Source of the DNA: Pseudomonadota bacterium
GTDB taxonomy: Bacteria; Bdellovibrionota; Bacteriovoracia; Bacteriovoracales; Bacteriovoracaceae
Assembly (NCBI GenBank): GCA_027488375.1
Contig: JAIYBW010000003.1
Span: 124,001 to 188,000, forward strand
Length of the DNA stretch: 64,000 bases
Direction: 5' to 3'
Of this stretch, positions 16,674 through 26,448 are shown piece by piece (position 1 is the stretch's first letter; each line of letters starts with the position of its first letter). Below the pieces are notes generated by a model. That model did not search any database and was not told the origin of the DNA. It saw only the letters and a program-made list of their open reading frames with translations. Made by a program: the position numbers and the translations under genes.

Positions 16674-19235
16674 ATGGCAGAGAAAAAGTATCTGGTAATC
16701 GTGGAGTCTCCCACGAAGGCCAAAACCATCCGTAAGTTTCTTCCAAGCAACTATATTATAGAGGCTTCGATGGGTCATATTCGTGATCTTCCTCAATCAG
16801 CTTCAGATATTCCTGCCGCTTTGAAAAAAGAGGAATGGGCCAAGCTTGGTGTTAACGTGGATGAAGATTTTGAGCCCCTTTATGTTGTACCGAAGGATAA
16901 AAAGAAAATCATTACCGACCTCAAATCAAAAATGAAAGATGTCGCCACCATTTATCTTGCGACCGATGAAGACCGCGAAGGTGAATCGATTTCCTGGCAT
17001 TTACTGGAACTCCTTAAGCCTAAAGTTCCTGTGAAAAGAATGGTGTTTCATGAGATCACGAAAACGGCGATTCAAAACGCCTTAAAAGATACCCGAGAAG
17101 TTGATGATAAACTCGTACGGGCCCAAGAGACTCGACGAATTCTTGATCGACTCTACGGCTACACCCTTTCCCCTCTGATTTGGAAGAAAATTGCCTACGG
17201 GCTTTCGGCCGGGAGAGTGCAATCAACTGGTCTAAAGATGATTGTGGAGAGAGAAAAAGAAAGGATGCGCTTTAAGCGTTCTGTTTATTGGGACATTAAG
17301 GCCGATGTTCATCCTGAAAAAGATAAAAAAGCTGTTTTTGAAGCAAAGCTCATCTCTGTTAAAGGTGGAAGAGTTGCTGGTGGTAAGGACTTTGATGGAC
17401 TTACTGGTAAGTTAAATGATTCAAGCAAAGTGGTTCTTTTGGATGAGAAAAAGTCCAAGGATCTTGCAAAAAATATTGAAAAAGCTGATTGGAAAGTGAC
17501 TTCAGTCGAAGAAAAAACTTTCAGTTCCAAACCCGCCATTCCTTTTATTACGTCGACTCTTCAAATGGAGTCGAACCGAAAATTAGGGATGTCTTCAAAA
17601 GACACCATGAGAACGGCCCAGCGTCTTTATGAAGAAGGTCTTATTACTTATATGAGAACAGATTCACCCAACCTTTCACAGGAAGCCATTAATGCTGCTC
17701 GTGAGATGGTGGTGAAGCTTTACGGTAAAGATTATTTAAATCCTGAAGTCCGTCAGTATTCGGCCAAGCAAAAGGGTGCCCAAGAGGCCCACGAAGCTAT
17801 TCGTCCTGCGGGGTCAGAGTTTACTCACCCAGATAAAACTGGTCTTTCTGGAAGAGAGCTTGCTCTTTATGAGCTCATATGGAAAAGAACTATGGCCACT
17901 CAGATGAAAGAAGCTGAGAAGGCTTCCATGACAATTAAAATTGAAGCCGGGGATGCTGAATTCTCTGCCTCTGGAACTCGAATTTTATTTCCTGGATTTT
18001 TAAGAGTTTACGTTGAAGGCTCGGATGATCCTGAAGCAGCCTTAGAAGATAAAGAAGTTCTCCTTCCTGTCTTGAAAAAAGGTGATTCAATCAAAGCAGT
18101 CACTATTAATCCACTTCAACATGAAACTAAGCCACCTGCTCGCTATACCGAAGCTTCAATTGTTCAAGCTCTAGAAAAAGAGGGTGTGGGTCGACCATCA
18201 ACGTATGCCTCAATTATTGGAACAATTCTTGATCGTGGATATGTGAGAAAAGATGCTTCAGCGCTCGTTCCGACGTTTACAGGAATGGCCGTTATTCAAC
18301 TTCTTCAAAATCATTTTGAGACACTTGTTGATTATTCTTTCACCTCAGATATGGAAGCCTCTCTGGATAAAATTGCATACGGAGAAGAAGATTCGCTTAA
18401 GTACCTTACAAAGTTTTATAAAGGTAAGGGAGGTCTTGCTAAGAAAGTTGAAGAGCAAGACAAGAAAATTAAACCTGATGAGTCCAGAACCATTCACATC
18501 GAAAAAGATGGAAAAGCGATGGACATTAAAGTCGGACGCTTTGGACCTTACGTTGTAGAAATGAAGGGGAAGGAAGAGGTTCACGCCTCAATTCCTGAAG
18601 ATATTGCTCCGGCCGATTTAGATCCTGAGCAAATAAAAGACTTGATTAAAAATCAGGCCGATGGGCCAACTCCGATTGGTAAAGATCCTAAGACTAAGCA
18701 GAGTGTTTATTGCTTAGTTGGCCGTTACGGTGCTTACTTTCAACTTGGTGAAGTGACTGAGGAGAATCCAAAGCCTAAGCGGGCCTCTCTTCCAAAAGGT
18801 ATGGATCCAAAAACGGCCACCATTGAGGCTGCTCTAGAAGCTTTATCTCTTCCTAGAGAATTAGGTGTTCATCCTGAAACAAAAAAGCCAATTCTTGCTA
18901 ATAATGGTCGATTTGGGCCTTATGTTATGCATGATGGAACTTTTAGATCCTTAAAAAAAGAGGACGATTTATTTACCATTAATCTTGCCCGCGCCCTTGA
19001 GCTTTTAAATGAAGAAAAGGCGGCGAGTAAGCGAGGCGGTAAAGTCCTTAAAGATTTTGGCGTTGTGGCAAAACTTAAAAAGAAAGCTTCAATTCTTGAT
19101 GGTAAGTATGGGCCTTATATAAAAGTTGGTACCAAAAATATCACTCTGCCTGAGGATAAAAGAGATCCAAAAGTCATTGAAAAAATGACTGAAGCCGAGC
19201 TTGCAAGTATTGTTCTTGCTGCGGCGAAGAAATAA
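16674..19235 (+). CDS. topA: DNA topoisomerase I
   Basis: 853 residues, type IA topoisomerase that relaxes negative supercoils by single-strand passage. The Toprim domain begins YLVIVESPTKAKTI and has ATDEDREGESISWHL; the catalytic Tyr is near residue 326 in ITYMRTDSPNLS. Instead of the four-cysteine zinc ribbons of the E. coli enzyme, the C-terminus (about 600-853) holds repeated modules of the type GRFGPYV, GRYGAYF, GRFGPYV and GKYGPYI. The start at ATG 16674 has TAGGA upstream; an in-frame TTG at 16647 lacks one and falls just after the likely promoter. The gene stands alone. Confidence 0.95.
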   Translation: MAEKKYLVIVESPTKAKTIRKFLPSNYIIEASMGHIRDLPQSASDIPAALKKEEWAKLGVNVDEDFEPLYVVPKDKKKIITDLKSKMKDVATIYLATDEDREGESISWHLLELLKPKVPVKRMVFHEITKTAIQNALKDTREVDDKLVRAQETRRILDRLYGYTLSPLIWKKIAYGLSAGRVQSTGLKMIVEREKERMRFKRSVYWDIKADVHPEKDKKAVFEAKLISVKGGRVAGGKDFDGLTGKLNDSSKVVLLDEKKSKDLAKNIEKADWKVTSVEEKTFSSKPAIPFITSTLQMESNRKLGMSSKDTMRTAQRLYEEGLITYMRTDSPNLSQEAINAAREMVVKLYGKDYLNPEVRQYSAKQKGAQEAHEAIRPAGSEFTHPDKTGLSGRELALYELIWKRTMATQMKEAEKASMTIKIEAGDAEFSASGTRILFPGFLRVYVEGSDDPEAALEDKEVLLPVLKKGDSIKAVTINPLQHETKPPARYTEASIVQALEKEGVGRPSTYASIIGTILDRGYVRKDASALVPTFTGMAVIQLLQNHFETLVDYSFTSDMEASLDKIAYGEEDSLKYLTKFYKGKGGLAKKVEEQDKKIKPDESRTIHIEKDGKAMDIKVGRFGPYVVEMKGKEEVHASIPEDIAPADLDPEQIKDLIKNQADGPTPIGKDPKTKQSVYCLVGRYGAYFQLGEVTEENPKPKRASLPKGMDPKTATIEAALEALSLPRELGVHPETKKPILANNGRFGPYVMHDGTFRSLKKEDDLFTINLARALELLNEEKAASKRGGKVLKDFGVVAKLKKKASILDGKYGPYIKVGTKNITLPEDKRDPKVIEKMTEAELASIVLAAAKK

Positions 19236-19255
19236 ATGAAGATATGAGTTCTTCG

Positions 19256-19284
19256 TTGACAGTGGGCGCAGGTCCTTGTAAATT
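19256..19284 (+). promoter_or_regulatory. Promoter of the L31 gene
   Basis: Perfect TTGACA (19256-19261), 17-base spacer, TAAATT (19279-19284), just after the topA stop codon. It gives a leader of about 40 bases before the ATG at 19332. A loose inverted repeat (GAGTTCT near 19246 and AGAACTTC near 19288) flanks the promoter. Confidence 0.7.
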
Positions 19285-19331
19285 GCCAGAACTTCATTTT
19301 AGTACTATTTGTTCACTATAAGGATAAAGTT

Positions 19332-19574
19332 ATGAAAAAAGGTATTCACCCTGATTACAGAGACGTAGTTTTTAAAGACGTTTCTTGCGATTTCGAAGTT
19401 ATTACAAAGTCTACAATCAAAACTTCAGACAAGATTACAGTTAACGGAAAAGAGTATCCTCTTTTTAAAGTTGATATTTCTTCTGGATCTCACCCTTTCT
19501 ATACAGGAACTCAACGTGTTGTTGATACTGAAGGACGTGTTGATCGTTTCAAGAAAAAATACGGAAAAAAATAA
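19332..19574 (+). CDS. rpmE2: 50S ribosomal protein L31 type B
   Basis: 80 residues. The sequence begins MKKGIHPDYRDVVFKDVSCD and contains SSGSHPFYTGTQ and VDTEGRVDRFKKKYG, all typical of the type B (C-minus) L31. It has a single cysteine and lacks the CxxC pairs of the zinc-binding form. In several bacteria this type replaces zinc L31 under zinc shortage, but here it may be the only copy; that cannot be judged from one window. It has its own promoter and terminator. Confidence 0.95.
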   Translation: MKKGIHPDYRDVVFKDVSCDFEVITKSTIKTSDKITVNGKEYPLFKVDISSGSHPFYTGTQRVVDTEGRVDRFKKKYGKK

Positions 19575-19595
19575 TTTTTCTTCGATTAAAGAATT

Positions 19596-19628
19596 TAAAA
19601 AAGCCTCCCTTGCGGAGGCTTTTTTTTT
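19596..19628. terminator. Bidirectional terminator between rpmE2 and the MipA-like gene
   Basis: AGCCTCC (19602-19608), five-base loop, GGAGGCT (19614-19620) with an A run before and eight T after. It serves rpmE2 on the plus strand and the convergent gene on the minus strand. Confidence 0.9.
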
Positions 19629-19634
19629 GTCTTC

Positions 19635-20471
19635 TTATCTCACCATGGTAGGCGCACTTTGTTTCTCTTTGGAGTGTGCAAAAAACCAAACAACGGCCAT
19701 TCCAAAAAAAGTATAATTAGGGTTCTTATAGAGAGGACTGTCCTTGTAAACGGCTCCATTTAAGTAGTCATAGCGAATGAAGGGCACAAGCAAAACATCC
19801 CCAATTCTTTTATTAAATGTGGCCATGAATTGAGTTCCAGAATAACCAGCAACAGAGTGAAAATAGGGCCGCTCTGGGGTCACGTCTTTTGAGTTCACAG
19901 AATAAAAACGATCATGAAAACTCTTTGAACCGTACTGAAGACCGATAGAAAATTCAGAGCCCCAACCCCAGGTGGATTTCGTTCCCTTGGAGAGTAAATT
20001 TAAATAAGGAATAGAGTAATATCCAACGTGATCAATATAAGTCAGATTCGTGGCATAGACTGCTCTGTAGGGCATTTCAATATTGAGGAAATGATTTTCG
20101 TCCTTAGATTTCCAGAGATAGTAGCGAAGGATAGGCCCTAATTCAAAAGTAGGATCTAGGTTTTCCATATCCTTTCTGAGTCTGTCAGCATCACTATTGA
20201 CGTTAAGACCAAGGCTGAAACTTAAATCAAGGACGAGGCTTTCACTAAAGCGCATGATGTGTCCTCGAATGTAACCATTCTCTCCCTCGAAATTTTTGCC
20301 TCTAACGGTGTAGGCCGGGAAGGGGAGTTGGTACCAGTCGTTTTGGGGAGAACCTCTATAATGATCTGCTCGAAAGGGGAGTACACCCACACCTGCTTCC
20401 CATAAAGGGAGAGTTGAGGTTGTCGCTTTTGATTGAAAACAGCTTAAGAAAAGGACAAAAATCAGCAACAC
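19635..20471 (-). CDS. MipA/OmpV-like outer-membrane protein
   Basis: 278 residues from GTG 20471, chosen because the hydrophobic leader (LLIFVLFLSCFQSKA) starts there and an AAGGA site lies ten bases upstream. A longer frame to 20558 would overlap the MerC-like gene by nearly 100 bases. The mature part alternates polar and hydrophobic residues (PLWEAGVGVLPFRADHYRGS, then SLVLDLSFSLGLNVNSDADR, and FLNIEMPYRAVYATN), as in MipA/OmpV beta-barrels. The GTG overlaps the MerC stop codon, so the two are probably translated together. A metal link is suggested only by the neighbours. Confidence 0.8.
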   Translation of the reverse strand: MLLIFVLFLSCFQSKATTSTLPLWEAGVGVLPFRADHYRGSPQNDWYQLPFPAYTVRGKNFEGENGYIRGHIMRFSESLVLDLSFSLGLNVNSDADRLRKDMENLDPTFELGPILRYYLWKSKDENHFLNIEMPYRAVYATNLTYIDHVGYYSIPYLNLLSKGTKSTWGWGSEFSIGLQYGSKSFHDRFYSVNSKDVTPERPYFHSVAGYSGTQFMATFNKRIGDVLLVPFIRYDYLNGAVYKDSPLYKNPNYTFFGMAVVWFFAHSKEKQSAPTMVR

Positions 20472-20863
20472 TGCTGAGGCTGTCCTTTTTGATGAGTTTT
20501 TCGATGTGAATGTTGTAAATTTTTTGCATGAGCAAAAACTAAAAATAAACTTCCGCAAATTGATATCCCATGGCTTATTTGATCTGAGACCTTATCTTCT
20601 AACAAAATTCCCATGAAGACCAGCATAAGACCAACAAGGGCCGTCGTCATAATCCAAGTCATCCCGTGCTTTCTATAGCCTGGGAAAAAAGCAAGTGGTG
20701 AAGTGAAAAGAATAATTGTGGCCACGACAACATGAATCCATGAAGCATGAGCTAAAGTTTTAAGAACGGGAAAGAACAACGGAAGAAAGGCCACAATGAC
20801 ACAGTGGACTGCACAGGCCGAAGAAAAGGTAATTCCTAGACGATCCCAAAAGACTTTTTTCAT
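20462..20863 (-). CDS. MerC-domain membrane protein
   Basis: 133 residues from ATG 20863 (an in-frame ATG at 20893 is possible). Four membrane helices are visible. The first contains ACAVHCV, the cysteine pair typical of MerC-family transporters. The tail is His- and Cys-rich (HAKNLQHSHRKTHQKGQPQQCC), which suggests metal binding. MerC proteins move Hg(II) or related thiophilic ions. No mercuric reductase or MerR of the mer type is nearby, so the natural metal may not be mercury. It overlaps the MipA-like gene downstream and diverges from the HMA protein gene. Confidence 0.82.
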   Translation of the reverse strand: MKKVFWDRLGITFSSACAVHCVIVAFLPLFFPVLKTLAHASWIHVVVATIILFTSPLAFFPGYRKHGMTWIMTTALVGLMLVFMGILLEDKVSDQISHGISICGSLFLVFAHAKNLQHSHRKTHQKGQPQQCC

Positions 20864-20962
20864 GACTCGAGGTATACCTGAGTTTAGATTCATCGTCTAT
20901 AATTGTGACGCCTTTAATCGATGATGATGTAAAAACTACTTTTTCTACAGAAGGGATAAGCT

Positions 20963-21238
20963 ATGAAAATTACAACTTTATTTGTTCTCATCTTTCTTTC
21001 ATTTCAAGCTTTAGCGGCAAAGGTTGAAGTAGAAGTCATTGGAATGACCTGCGGTATGTGTATTGAATCTATTACTAAAGAGCTTACTGCGACGGAAAAA
21101 GCAGAAAAAATCACTGTTAGCCTGGAAAATAAAAAAGCCTATCTCGAAGAGATCAAAGGCAAAAAAATCAGTGATACTGAGCTTCGTGCGGCGATAAAAA
21201 AAGCTGGGTATGAGACTGGCAAAATTTATCGCAAGTAG
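20963..21238 (+). CDS. Periplasmic heavy-metal-associated (MerP-like) protein
   Basis: 91 residues: a signal peptide (MKITTLFVLIFLSFQALA) and one HMA domain with the metal motif GMTCGMC. HMA domains carry copper, mercury or similar ions between partners. The divergent MerC-like gene is the obvious partner, as in mer systems where MerP passes the ion to an inner-membrane transporter. An AAGGGA ribosome site precedes the ATG. The gene ends eight bases before the flavodoxin start, so the two may be cotranscribed. Confidence 0.88.
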   Translation: MKITTLFVLIFLSFQALAAKVEVEVIGMTCGMCIESITKELTATEKAEKITVSLENKKAYLEEIKGKKISDTELRAAIKKAGYETGKIYRK

Positions 21239-21246
21239 GTTCTCTC

Positions 21247-21696
21247 TTGATTCAAATTTTATACGGTACTCAAACGGGTAATGCTCAAAATCTTGCTCAC
21301 GTCGTTCATCAATCGCTCATTGATGCTGGCCTTGAAAGTGATGTCCATGGTTTTGAAGCTCATGCTCCAGAATTCGTGTACGACATAAAATTTTTAATTA
21401 TTGTGACGAGCACATATGGCGATGGTGAAGCTCCCGACAATGCTTCCGATTGGCATAGCTTTTTAAAATTTAGTGATGATCTAAATCTCGGACACCTTCA
21501 CTATGCTGTTCTTGGTCTTGGGGATACTTATTACCCTCATTTTTGTCAGTGTGGAAAAGATTTTGACGAGTTCCTTAAAACTCATGGGGCCCAAAAAATT
21601 TTGGGCCGACTTGACTGCGATACTTATTATGAAGAGCAATATGGTCCTTGGCTCAATGAACTAATAGCAGTATTAAAAAATAAAATTTCAGCTTAA
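21247..21696 (+). CDS. Flavodoxin domain protein (MioC-like)
   Basis: 149 residues from a TTG start with a weak upstream site. The FMN phosphate loop (YGTQTGNAQNLA) and the isoalloxazine loops (VTSTYGDGEAPDNA, and VLGLGDTYYPHFCQCGKDFD) are those of the sulfite-reductase/MioC flavodoxins. It carries one or two electrons to an unknown partner. The gene follows the HMA protein gene closely and precedes rimK by about 36 bases. Confidence 0.88.
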   Translation: MIQILYGTQTGNAQNLAHVVHQSLIDAGLESDVHGFEAHAPEFVYDIKFLIIVTSTYGDGEAPDNASDWHSFLKFSDDLNLGHLHYAVLGLGDTYYPHFCQCGKDFDEFLKTHGAQKILGRLDCDTYYEEQYGPWLNELIAVLKNKISA

Positions 21697-21732
21697 AATA
21701 AAATTACATTTCATAATCAAGGATGGATGGGC

Positions 21733-22632
21733 GTGAAAATTGGTATCCTCTCTCGTAACCCTCGAATTTATTCGACTCATAGGCTCGTTAAATCGGCCCT
21801 CTCCCGTGGACATAAAGTTCAGGTCGTGAATCCTCTGCGCTGTTATATGAATATTACTTCGGCCAAGCCGATGGTGCATTATAGAGAGCAATTGCTTAAT
21901 GACTTTGATGCTCTCATTCCAAGAATCGGGGCCAGTATTACTTTCTATGGAACGGCCATCCTTCGACAATTTGAAATGATGGGAATGTATTCTCTGAATG
22001 AATCGACTTCGATTACTCGCTCGAGGGATAAGCTTCGTTGTTTGCAGATTCTTTCCCGTTCTGGCATTGGACTTCCCACGACGAGTTATGCTCATTCAAC
22101 AAAAATGACGGGCAAGCTTATTGAAATGGTTGGCGGGGCTCCTTGCGTGATCAAGTTGATTGAAGGGACTCAAGGCAAGGGAGTCATTCTCGCTGAAACC
22201 CCAAAGGCAGCCGAGTCTGTGATTGATGGTCTAAGACAAATGAAAGCCCATTTTCTTGTTCAAGAGTTTATTAAAGAGAGTAATGGTTGTGATATTAGAG
22301 CATTTGTTATTGGGGAACGAGTTGTCGCGAGTATGATGAGAAAAGCAAAGGAAGGAGAGTTTCGCTCTAATTTGCATCGCGGAGGTACAGCAGTGCCCGT
22401 GGATATTTCTCCTGAAGAGGCCAGAGTTGCTGTCAATGCGGCCAAGGCACTTGGACTTAATGTTGCCGGTGTTGATCTCTTGAGATCCTCTAGAGGGCCA
22501 CTCGTTTTAGAGGTGAATTCTTCACCAGGTCTTCAAGGTATTGAAGCTTCAACTGGTCTCGATATTGCTGGAATGATCATTGATTATATTGAGCAAAATG
22601 TAGAGAGCAAACGAGATCAGTATCAAGGTTGA
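21733..22632 (+). CDS. rimK: RimK-family ATP-grasp ligase
   Basis: 299 residues from GTG 21733, which has AAGGA nine bases upstream and matches the usual MKIxILSRN start; ATG 21727 is too close to that site. The ATP-grasp domain includes [18 protein letters not shown] and the Mg-binding end [14 protein letters not shown]. RimK enzymes add glutamates to the C-terminus of ribosomal protein S6 or ligate other acidic residues. NPLRCYMNI in the N-domain is close to the E. coli sequence. The gene overlaps the convergent pyrD by ten bases. Confidence 0.88.
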   Translation: MKIGILSRNPRIYSTHRLVKSALSRGHKVQVVNPLRCYMNITSAKPMVHYREQLLNDFDALIPRIGASITFYGTAILRQFEMMGMYSLNESTSITRSRDKLRCLQILSRSGIGLPTTSYAHSTKMTGKLIEMVGGAPCVIKLIEGTQGKGVILAETPKAAESVIDGLRQMKAHFLVQEFIKESNGCDIRAFVIGERVVASMMRKAKEGEFRSNLHRGGTAVPVDISPEEARVAVNAAKALGLNVAGVDLLRSSRGPLVLEVNSSPGLQGIEASTGLDIAGMIIDYIEQNVESKRDQYQG

Positions 22633-23663
22633 TCTAAAATTTTAACTCTATCCTCTAGGGGAAGTGATAAAAATTGATTGAGATCAATCAAATTATTTTT
22701 ATCCAGAAATTGAATAATATCTTTATTTATTTTTTTTAGCAGATCAGGCCCTTCAAAAACATAGGCCGTATAAACCTGTACGGCCTTTCCACCCATCCTC
22801 CAAATTGATTTAATATCTTCAACATTAGATATTCCACCTACGCAGATGACTTCAATAGGCAGTTTTAAATTAAGAAGTGTTTCATGGACCTTTCTTGCTT
22901 TTAATTTCAGCAAACTCCCCGAAACTCCACCTGGCCCTTTGGCTGGCATGATGGTTGTATTTGTTGCAATCATTCCAGTTAACTTTAGTTCATGGGCGAG
23001 ATGGGCAAGCTCAATAACTTTATCGATCTCTAAATCTGGCGCAATTTTAAGATAAAGATCTTTACTCGTAAGTTTTTGAAGCTCACAAAATAGTTTCCGC
23101 AAGTAATCTGGCTCTTGGAGTGATCTAAGACCAGGAGTATTTGGTGAAGAGACGTTAACGACAAAATAATCAACCTTATCATTAAGAGTCGCCACAATTG
23201 TCCCAAGCTCATCCAAACTTTCTTCAGGTGTTGATTCTTTATTTTTCCCAATGTTTGCTCCAAAAGGAATTATTTTTTCTCGGCTGAGTCTGGATTCTAT
23301 AGTGAGGAGTCCATGGTTAGGAAAGCCCATGGAGTTTCTTAGACTGTTCTCTGGTATATAGCGAAAAATTCTTGGGCGATCATTCCCAAGCTGGGGTTGA
23401 AGTGTGACAGTTCCAAATTCGATCGCGCCAAAGCCTTGATGAGAAAAAAAGTCCAAGGCCTCAGCATTTTTATCCAGCCCAGCGGCCAGACCTACAGGCC
23501 CATTCCATATTGAATTTCCGATCTTTAATCTCAGCCTCTGGTTATGTTTATAACCAGTAAGTTTTCCGATCTGAGGAGAGAGATGAGCAATATGGATGAT
23601 GAGTTCGTGAACCTTTTCAGGATCAAAATGGAAAAGGAGAGGCTTGAGTAGGGAATAGAGCAT
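22623..23663 (-). CDS. pyrD: Dihydroorotate dehydrogenase (quinone), class 2
   Basis: 346 residues. It oxidises dihydroorotate to orotate in pyrimidine synthesis and passes electrons to quinone at the inner membrane. The N-terminal helical membrane-binding part ([17 protein letters not shown]) marks class 2. Conserved parts are [26 protein letters not shown], the catalytic Ser in [14 protein letters not shown], and [11 protein letters not shown]. An AGGA site precedes the start. Confidence 0.95.
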   Translation of the reverse strand: MLYSLLKPLLFHFDPEKVHELIIHIAHLSPQIGKLTGYKHNQRLRLKIGNSIWNGPVGLAAGLDKNAEALDFFSHQGFGAIEFGTVTLQPQLGNDRPRIFRYIPENSLRNSMGFPNHGLLTIESRLSREKIIPFGANIGKNKESTPEESLDELGTIVATLNDKVDYFVVNVSSPNTPGLRSLQEPDYLRKLFCELQKLTSKDLYLKIAPDLEIDKVIELAHLAHELKLTGMIATNTTIMPAKGPGGVSGSLLKLKARKVHETLLNLKLPIEVICVGGISNVEDIKSIWRMGGKAVQVYTAYVFEGPDLLKKINKDIIQFLDKNNLIDLNQFLSLPLEDRVKILDQP

Positions 23664-23721
23664 AATTAAATCCTATAAAGCTTTTCTTTGAAAGTCATTA
23701 AGGGCATGGGATAATTTGTAA

Positions 23722-24174
23722 ATGATGAGAAATTACATTTTAAAAATATTTTTGACCCTAGTGTTAATCAATTCAGAAATTTTTGCTTTTTCGACTGATC
23801 AACCTATTGCTGAGCCCCATGCAGATTTAAGATCACACTACCCAGTTTTCAGTGTCGAAATGGTTGAAACTGGGCGTTTCTTTTTTTTAGAAAAAACAGT
23901 GAATGGTGAATATTTTTTAAGACAAAGGTTCAAGAATGAGGAGCATTTACTCAAGATTGCTGGACGAGAGGCTTCTAGGATAGACAGGGCCTTTTCCGCC
24001 AACTTTTTAAGCTGTCAGTTTGAAATTCCAGAAACTCAAGGGGAGTGCAAAGTAACGCTTCGCCTTAAACTTCATGGAGACGGTATTCAACTCTGTCTTA
24101 AAGATGAGCAGAAGACTCGGAAGATGAATTCATTTATTGACGCTGAACTCATGCCCCATTTTTTAAAGAATTAA
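23722..24174 (+). CDS. Small secreted protein of unknown function
   Basis: 150 residues with an N-terminal signal peptide (ILKIFLTLVLINSEIFAF). Two cysteine-bearing segments (LSCQFEIPETQGECKVTL) and a third Cys (QLCLKD) are in the second half. No domain is recognised. It lies alone between the divergent pyrD and the prc operon, about 90 bases before the latter. Confidence 0.65.
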   Translation: MMRNYILKIFLTLVLINSEIFAFSTDQPIAEPHADLRSHYPVFSVEMVETGRFFFLEKTVNGEYFLRQRFKNEEHLLKIAGREASRIDRAFSANFLSCQFEIPETQGECKVTLRLKLHGDGIQLCLKDEQKTRKMNSFIDAELMPHFLKN

Positions 24175-24264
24175 TCTTAAAATTCTCTGCCAAAAAGATT
24201 GCTTCCTAAGCTCTCAAAGTAGAAAATATTTAAATCTTATATCTAGCGAGAAAATCGAGGTTTC

Positions 24265-26433
24265 ATGAAATCCGTAAGTTTGTTTTTTGGTCTTTTCCTT
24301 CTTTCCCCATTAGCTCTTGCCCAAAAGGTTAAGACAGCTTCAACTTCAACGAATGAAGAACCCTCAATGCTTGGAAGTCTTATTTCAAGCAAGCCTCGCT
24401 ATACGAGAGAAATGGTGTTGGGGAATATTTTAAAAGGTGCACTTGAAAATATGCATCTTTCAAATAAGCAGATTGATAATGCTCTTTCAGACAACGCTTT
24501 TAAAAGTTTTCTCGAGCGAATGGATTACGGTAAGCAATTCCTTCTCCTGTCTGATGTGAAAGCGCTCGAAAAGTATAAAAGAGAATTTGATGACATGCTT
24601 ATTTCAGGTGAACTAACGATCCTTGAAACTAGTTCGGAGCTCATGAATAAGAGAATCGGTCAAATTGAAAAGTATGTAGAAGGACTTCTTTCAAAACCGA
24701 TGGATTATTCAAAAAAAGATTTCTTAGAGACAGATCCAAAGAAAAGAAAGTTCCCGCTTAATGAGCAAGAGCTCTATGATCATTGGACCAAACTTATGAA
24801 ATATGAAGTTTTAGGTCGAATTATAGATCAAAAAGAAGAACAAAATGGTCTTGCCACAGATGACAAGGGTAATAAGAAAAAACCTGTCTCTGATAAAAAA
24901 CTTTCAGATACCGAAATTGAGAAGGAAGCAAGAACTAAAGTTCTCAAAAGCTATAAGAAGATTTTTTCACGCCTCGTGAATGAAAAGCGCTCAGATAAGC
25001 TTGATAAGTTTTACAATTCAATCACAAAAATATTCGATCCCCATACAAACTATCTTGTTCCTGAAGAAAAAGAGGACTTTGATATCGACATGTCTGGAAA
25101 GCTCGAAGGGATTGGAGCTATTTTAAGAGAAGATAATTCTTATATAAAAGTAGAAAGGATTGTTCCAGGTTCTGCCTCTTGGAAAACAAAAGAAGTCGAA
25201 GCTGAGGATATGATTCTTAAAGTTGGTCAGGGCAAAGATGAGCCGGTCGATGTCGTTGATATGAGTCTAAGAGATGCCGTAAAACTTATTCGCGGTAAAA
25301 AGGGAACTGAAGTTAGACTTACGATCAAAAAACCAAATGGATTAATTAAAGTCGTTCCGATTGTGAGAGATGTCGTAGAAATTGAGGACTCTTATGCAAA
25401 GGGTACAATTTTAGAGATGTCTCCAACGAACACAAAAATTGGATATATTAATATCCCAAAATTCTATCGTGACTTTAATGATCGAGCTGGCCGCAATGTG
25501 ACTGATGACACGAGAAGAGAAATTGAAAAACTGAATAAAGAAGGAGTCTCTGGTCTGATCTTAGACTTGAGAAACAATGGTGGGGGAGCTCTAGAAGATG
25601 CGCGGATGATTTCGGGTCTCTTTATTGAGAAAGGTCCGATTGTTCAAGTGAAGGCCCATACGGGAGCTGTAGATATCCTGGCAGATACAGATCCAAATAT
25701 TGATTTTAAAAAACCTACAATTGTCCTTATCAATCGATTTTCAGCTTCAGCTTCTGAAATCGTCGCTGCTGCCCTTCAGGACTATGGAAGAGCAGTTGTT
25801 GTTGGAGGTGAGTTTTCCCATGGTAAAGGAACAGTTCAGGCCGTCGTCGATCTGGATGGTTATGTTTCTCCTATGGCAAAATCTTATTCTCCATTGGGAG
25901 CTTTAAAAATAACGATTCAAAAGTTCTATAGAGTTAATGGAAGTTCCACTCAGTATAAAGGTGTGACTCCAGATATTATTTTGCCGGATCAATTTTCACA
26001 TTTAGAGTCTGGTGAAAAATTTCTTGATTATTCAATTCCATGGGGTGAAGTGAAGCCTGTTAAGTTCAATTCTTGGAACGAACGATTTGACTTAAAAGGC
26101 TTAAGAGCAAGTAGTTCGGCTCGTATTAAAAAAGAAGGAAAATTTAAGAACACACTTGAGTCAATGAAGTGGTTTAAACTGCAGAAAGAAAAATCAAAAA
26201 GATCTTTAACTATGAGCGATTTTGAAAAAGAAAGAAAAGATATTCGCGAGAAGACTGATGTTTTCAAGAAAGAACAAGAGTTTAAAAATCTTATTGTTAA
26301 AGATTTGACTCCTTCAAAAGATAAAGCGCACTTAGAAAAGTTTGAAGATTTTTCTAAAAACCTGAGGAAGGATTCTGTCATCGAAGAATCGATGCACATC
26401 ATGGACGACATGCTTAAAATGGCAAAAAAATAA
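24265..26433 (+). CDS. prc: Tail-specific protease (C-terminal processing peptidase, S41)
   Basis: 722 residues with a signal peptide (MKSVSLFFGLFLLSPLALAQ). The order is an N-terminal helical domain, a PDZ domain (about 275-360, GKLEGIGAILREDNSY, then GKKGTEVRLTIKKPNG), and the S41 catalytic domain. The catalytic Ser is in SASASEI (493-499) and Lys521 is in SHGKGTVQ. The long lysine-rich C-terminal region is typical of Prc. The enzyme degrades or trims periplasmic proteins from their C-terminus. It heads a plus-strand run of five genes with gaps of 15 bases or less. Confidence 0.94.
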   Translation: MKSVSLFFGLFLLSPLALAQKVKTASTSTNEEPSMLGSLISSKPRYTREMVLGNILKGALENMHLSNKQIDNALSDNAFKSFLERMDYGKQFLLLSDVKALEKYKREFDDMLISGELTILETSSELMNKRIGQIEKYVEGLLSKPMDYSKKDFLETDPKKRKFPLNEQELYDHWTKLMKYEVLGRIIDQKEEQNGLATDDKGNKKKPVSDKKLSDTEIEKEARTKVLKSYKKIFSRLVNEKRSDKLDKFYNSITKIFDPHTNYLVPEEKEDFDIDMSGKLEGIGAILREDNSYIKVERIVPGSASWKTKEVEAEDMILKVGQGKDEPVDVVDMSLRDAVKLIRGKKGTEVRLTIKKPNGLIKVVPIVRDVVEIEDSYAKGTILEMSPTNTKIGYINIPKFYRDFNDRAGRNVTDDTRREIEKLNKEGVSGLILDLRNNGGGALEDARMISGLFIEKGPIVQVKAHTGAVDILADTDPNIDFKKPTIVLINRFSASASEIVAAALQDYGRAVVVGGEFSHGKGTVQAVVDLDGYVSPMAKSYSPLGALKITIQKFYRVNGSSTQYKGVTPDIILPDQFSHLESGEKFLDYSIPWGEVKPVKFNSWNERFDLKGLRASSSARIKKEGKFKNTLESMKWFKLQKEKSKRSLTMSDFEKERKDIREKTDVFKKEQEFKNLIVKDLTPSKDKAHLEKFEDFSKNLRKDSVIEESMHIMDDMLKMAKK

Positions 26434-26448
26434 GAAAAGGACCATCTT

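Noticed and set aside
16524..16796. 90-codon minus-strand frame across the topA promoter and start
   Set aside because: It overlaps the topA start, has no ribosome site and no conserved features.
21688..22095. 135-codon open frame antisense to rimK
   Set aside because: It overlaps conserved RimK coding sequence entirely and looks like a shadow.
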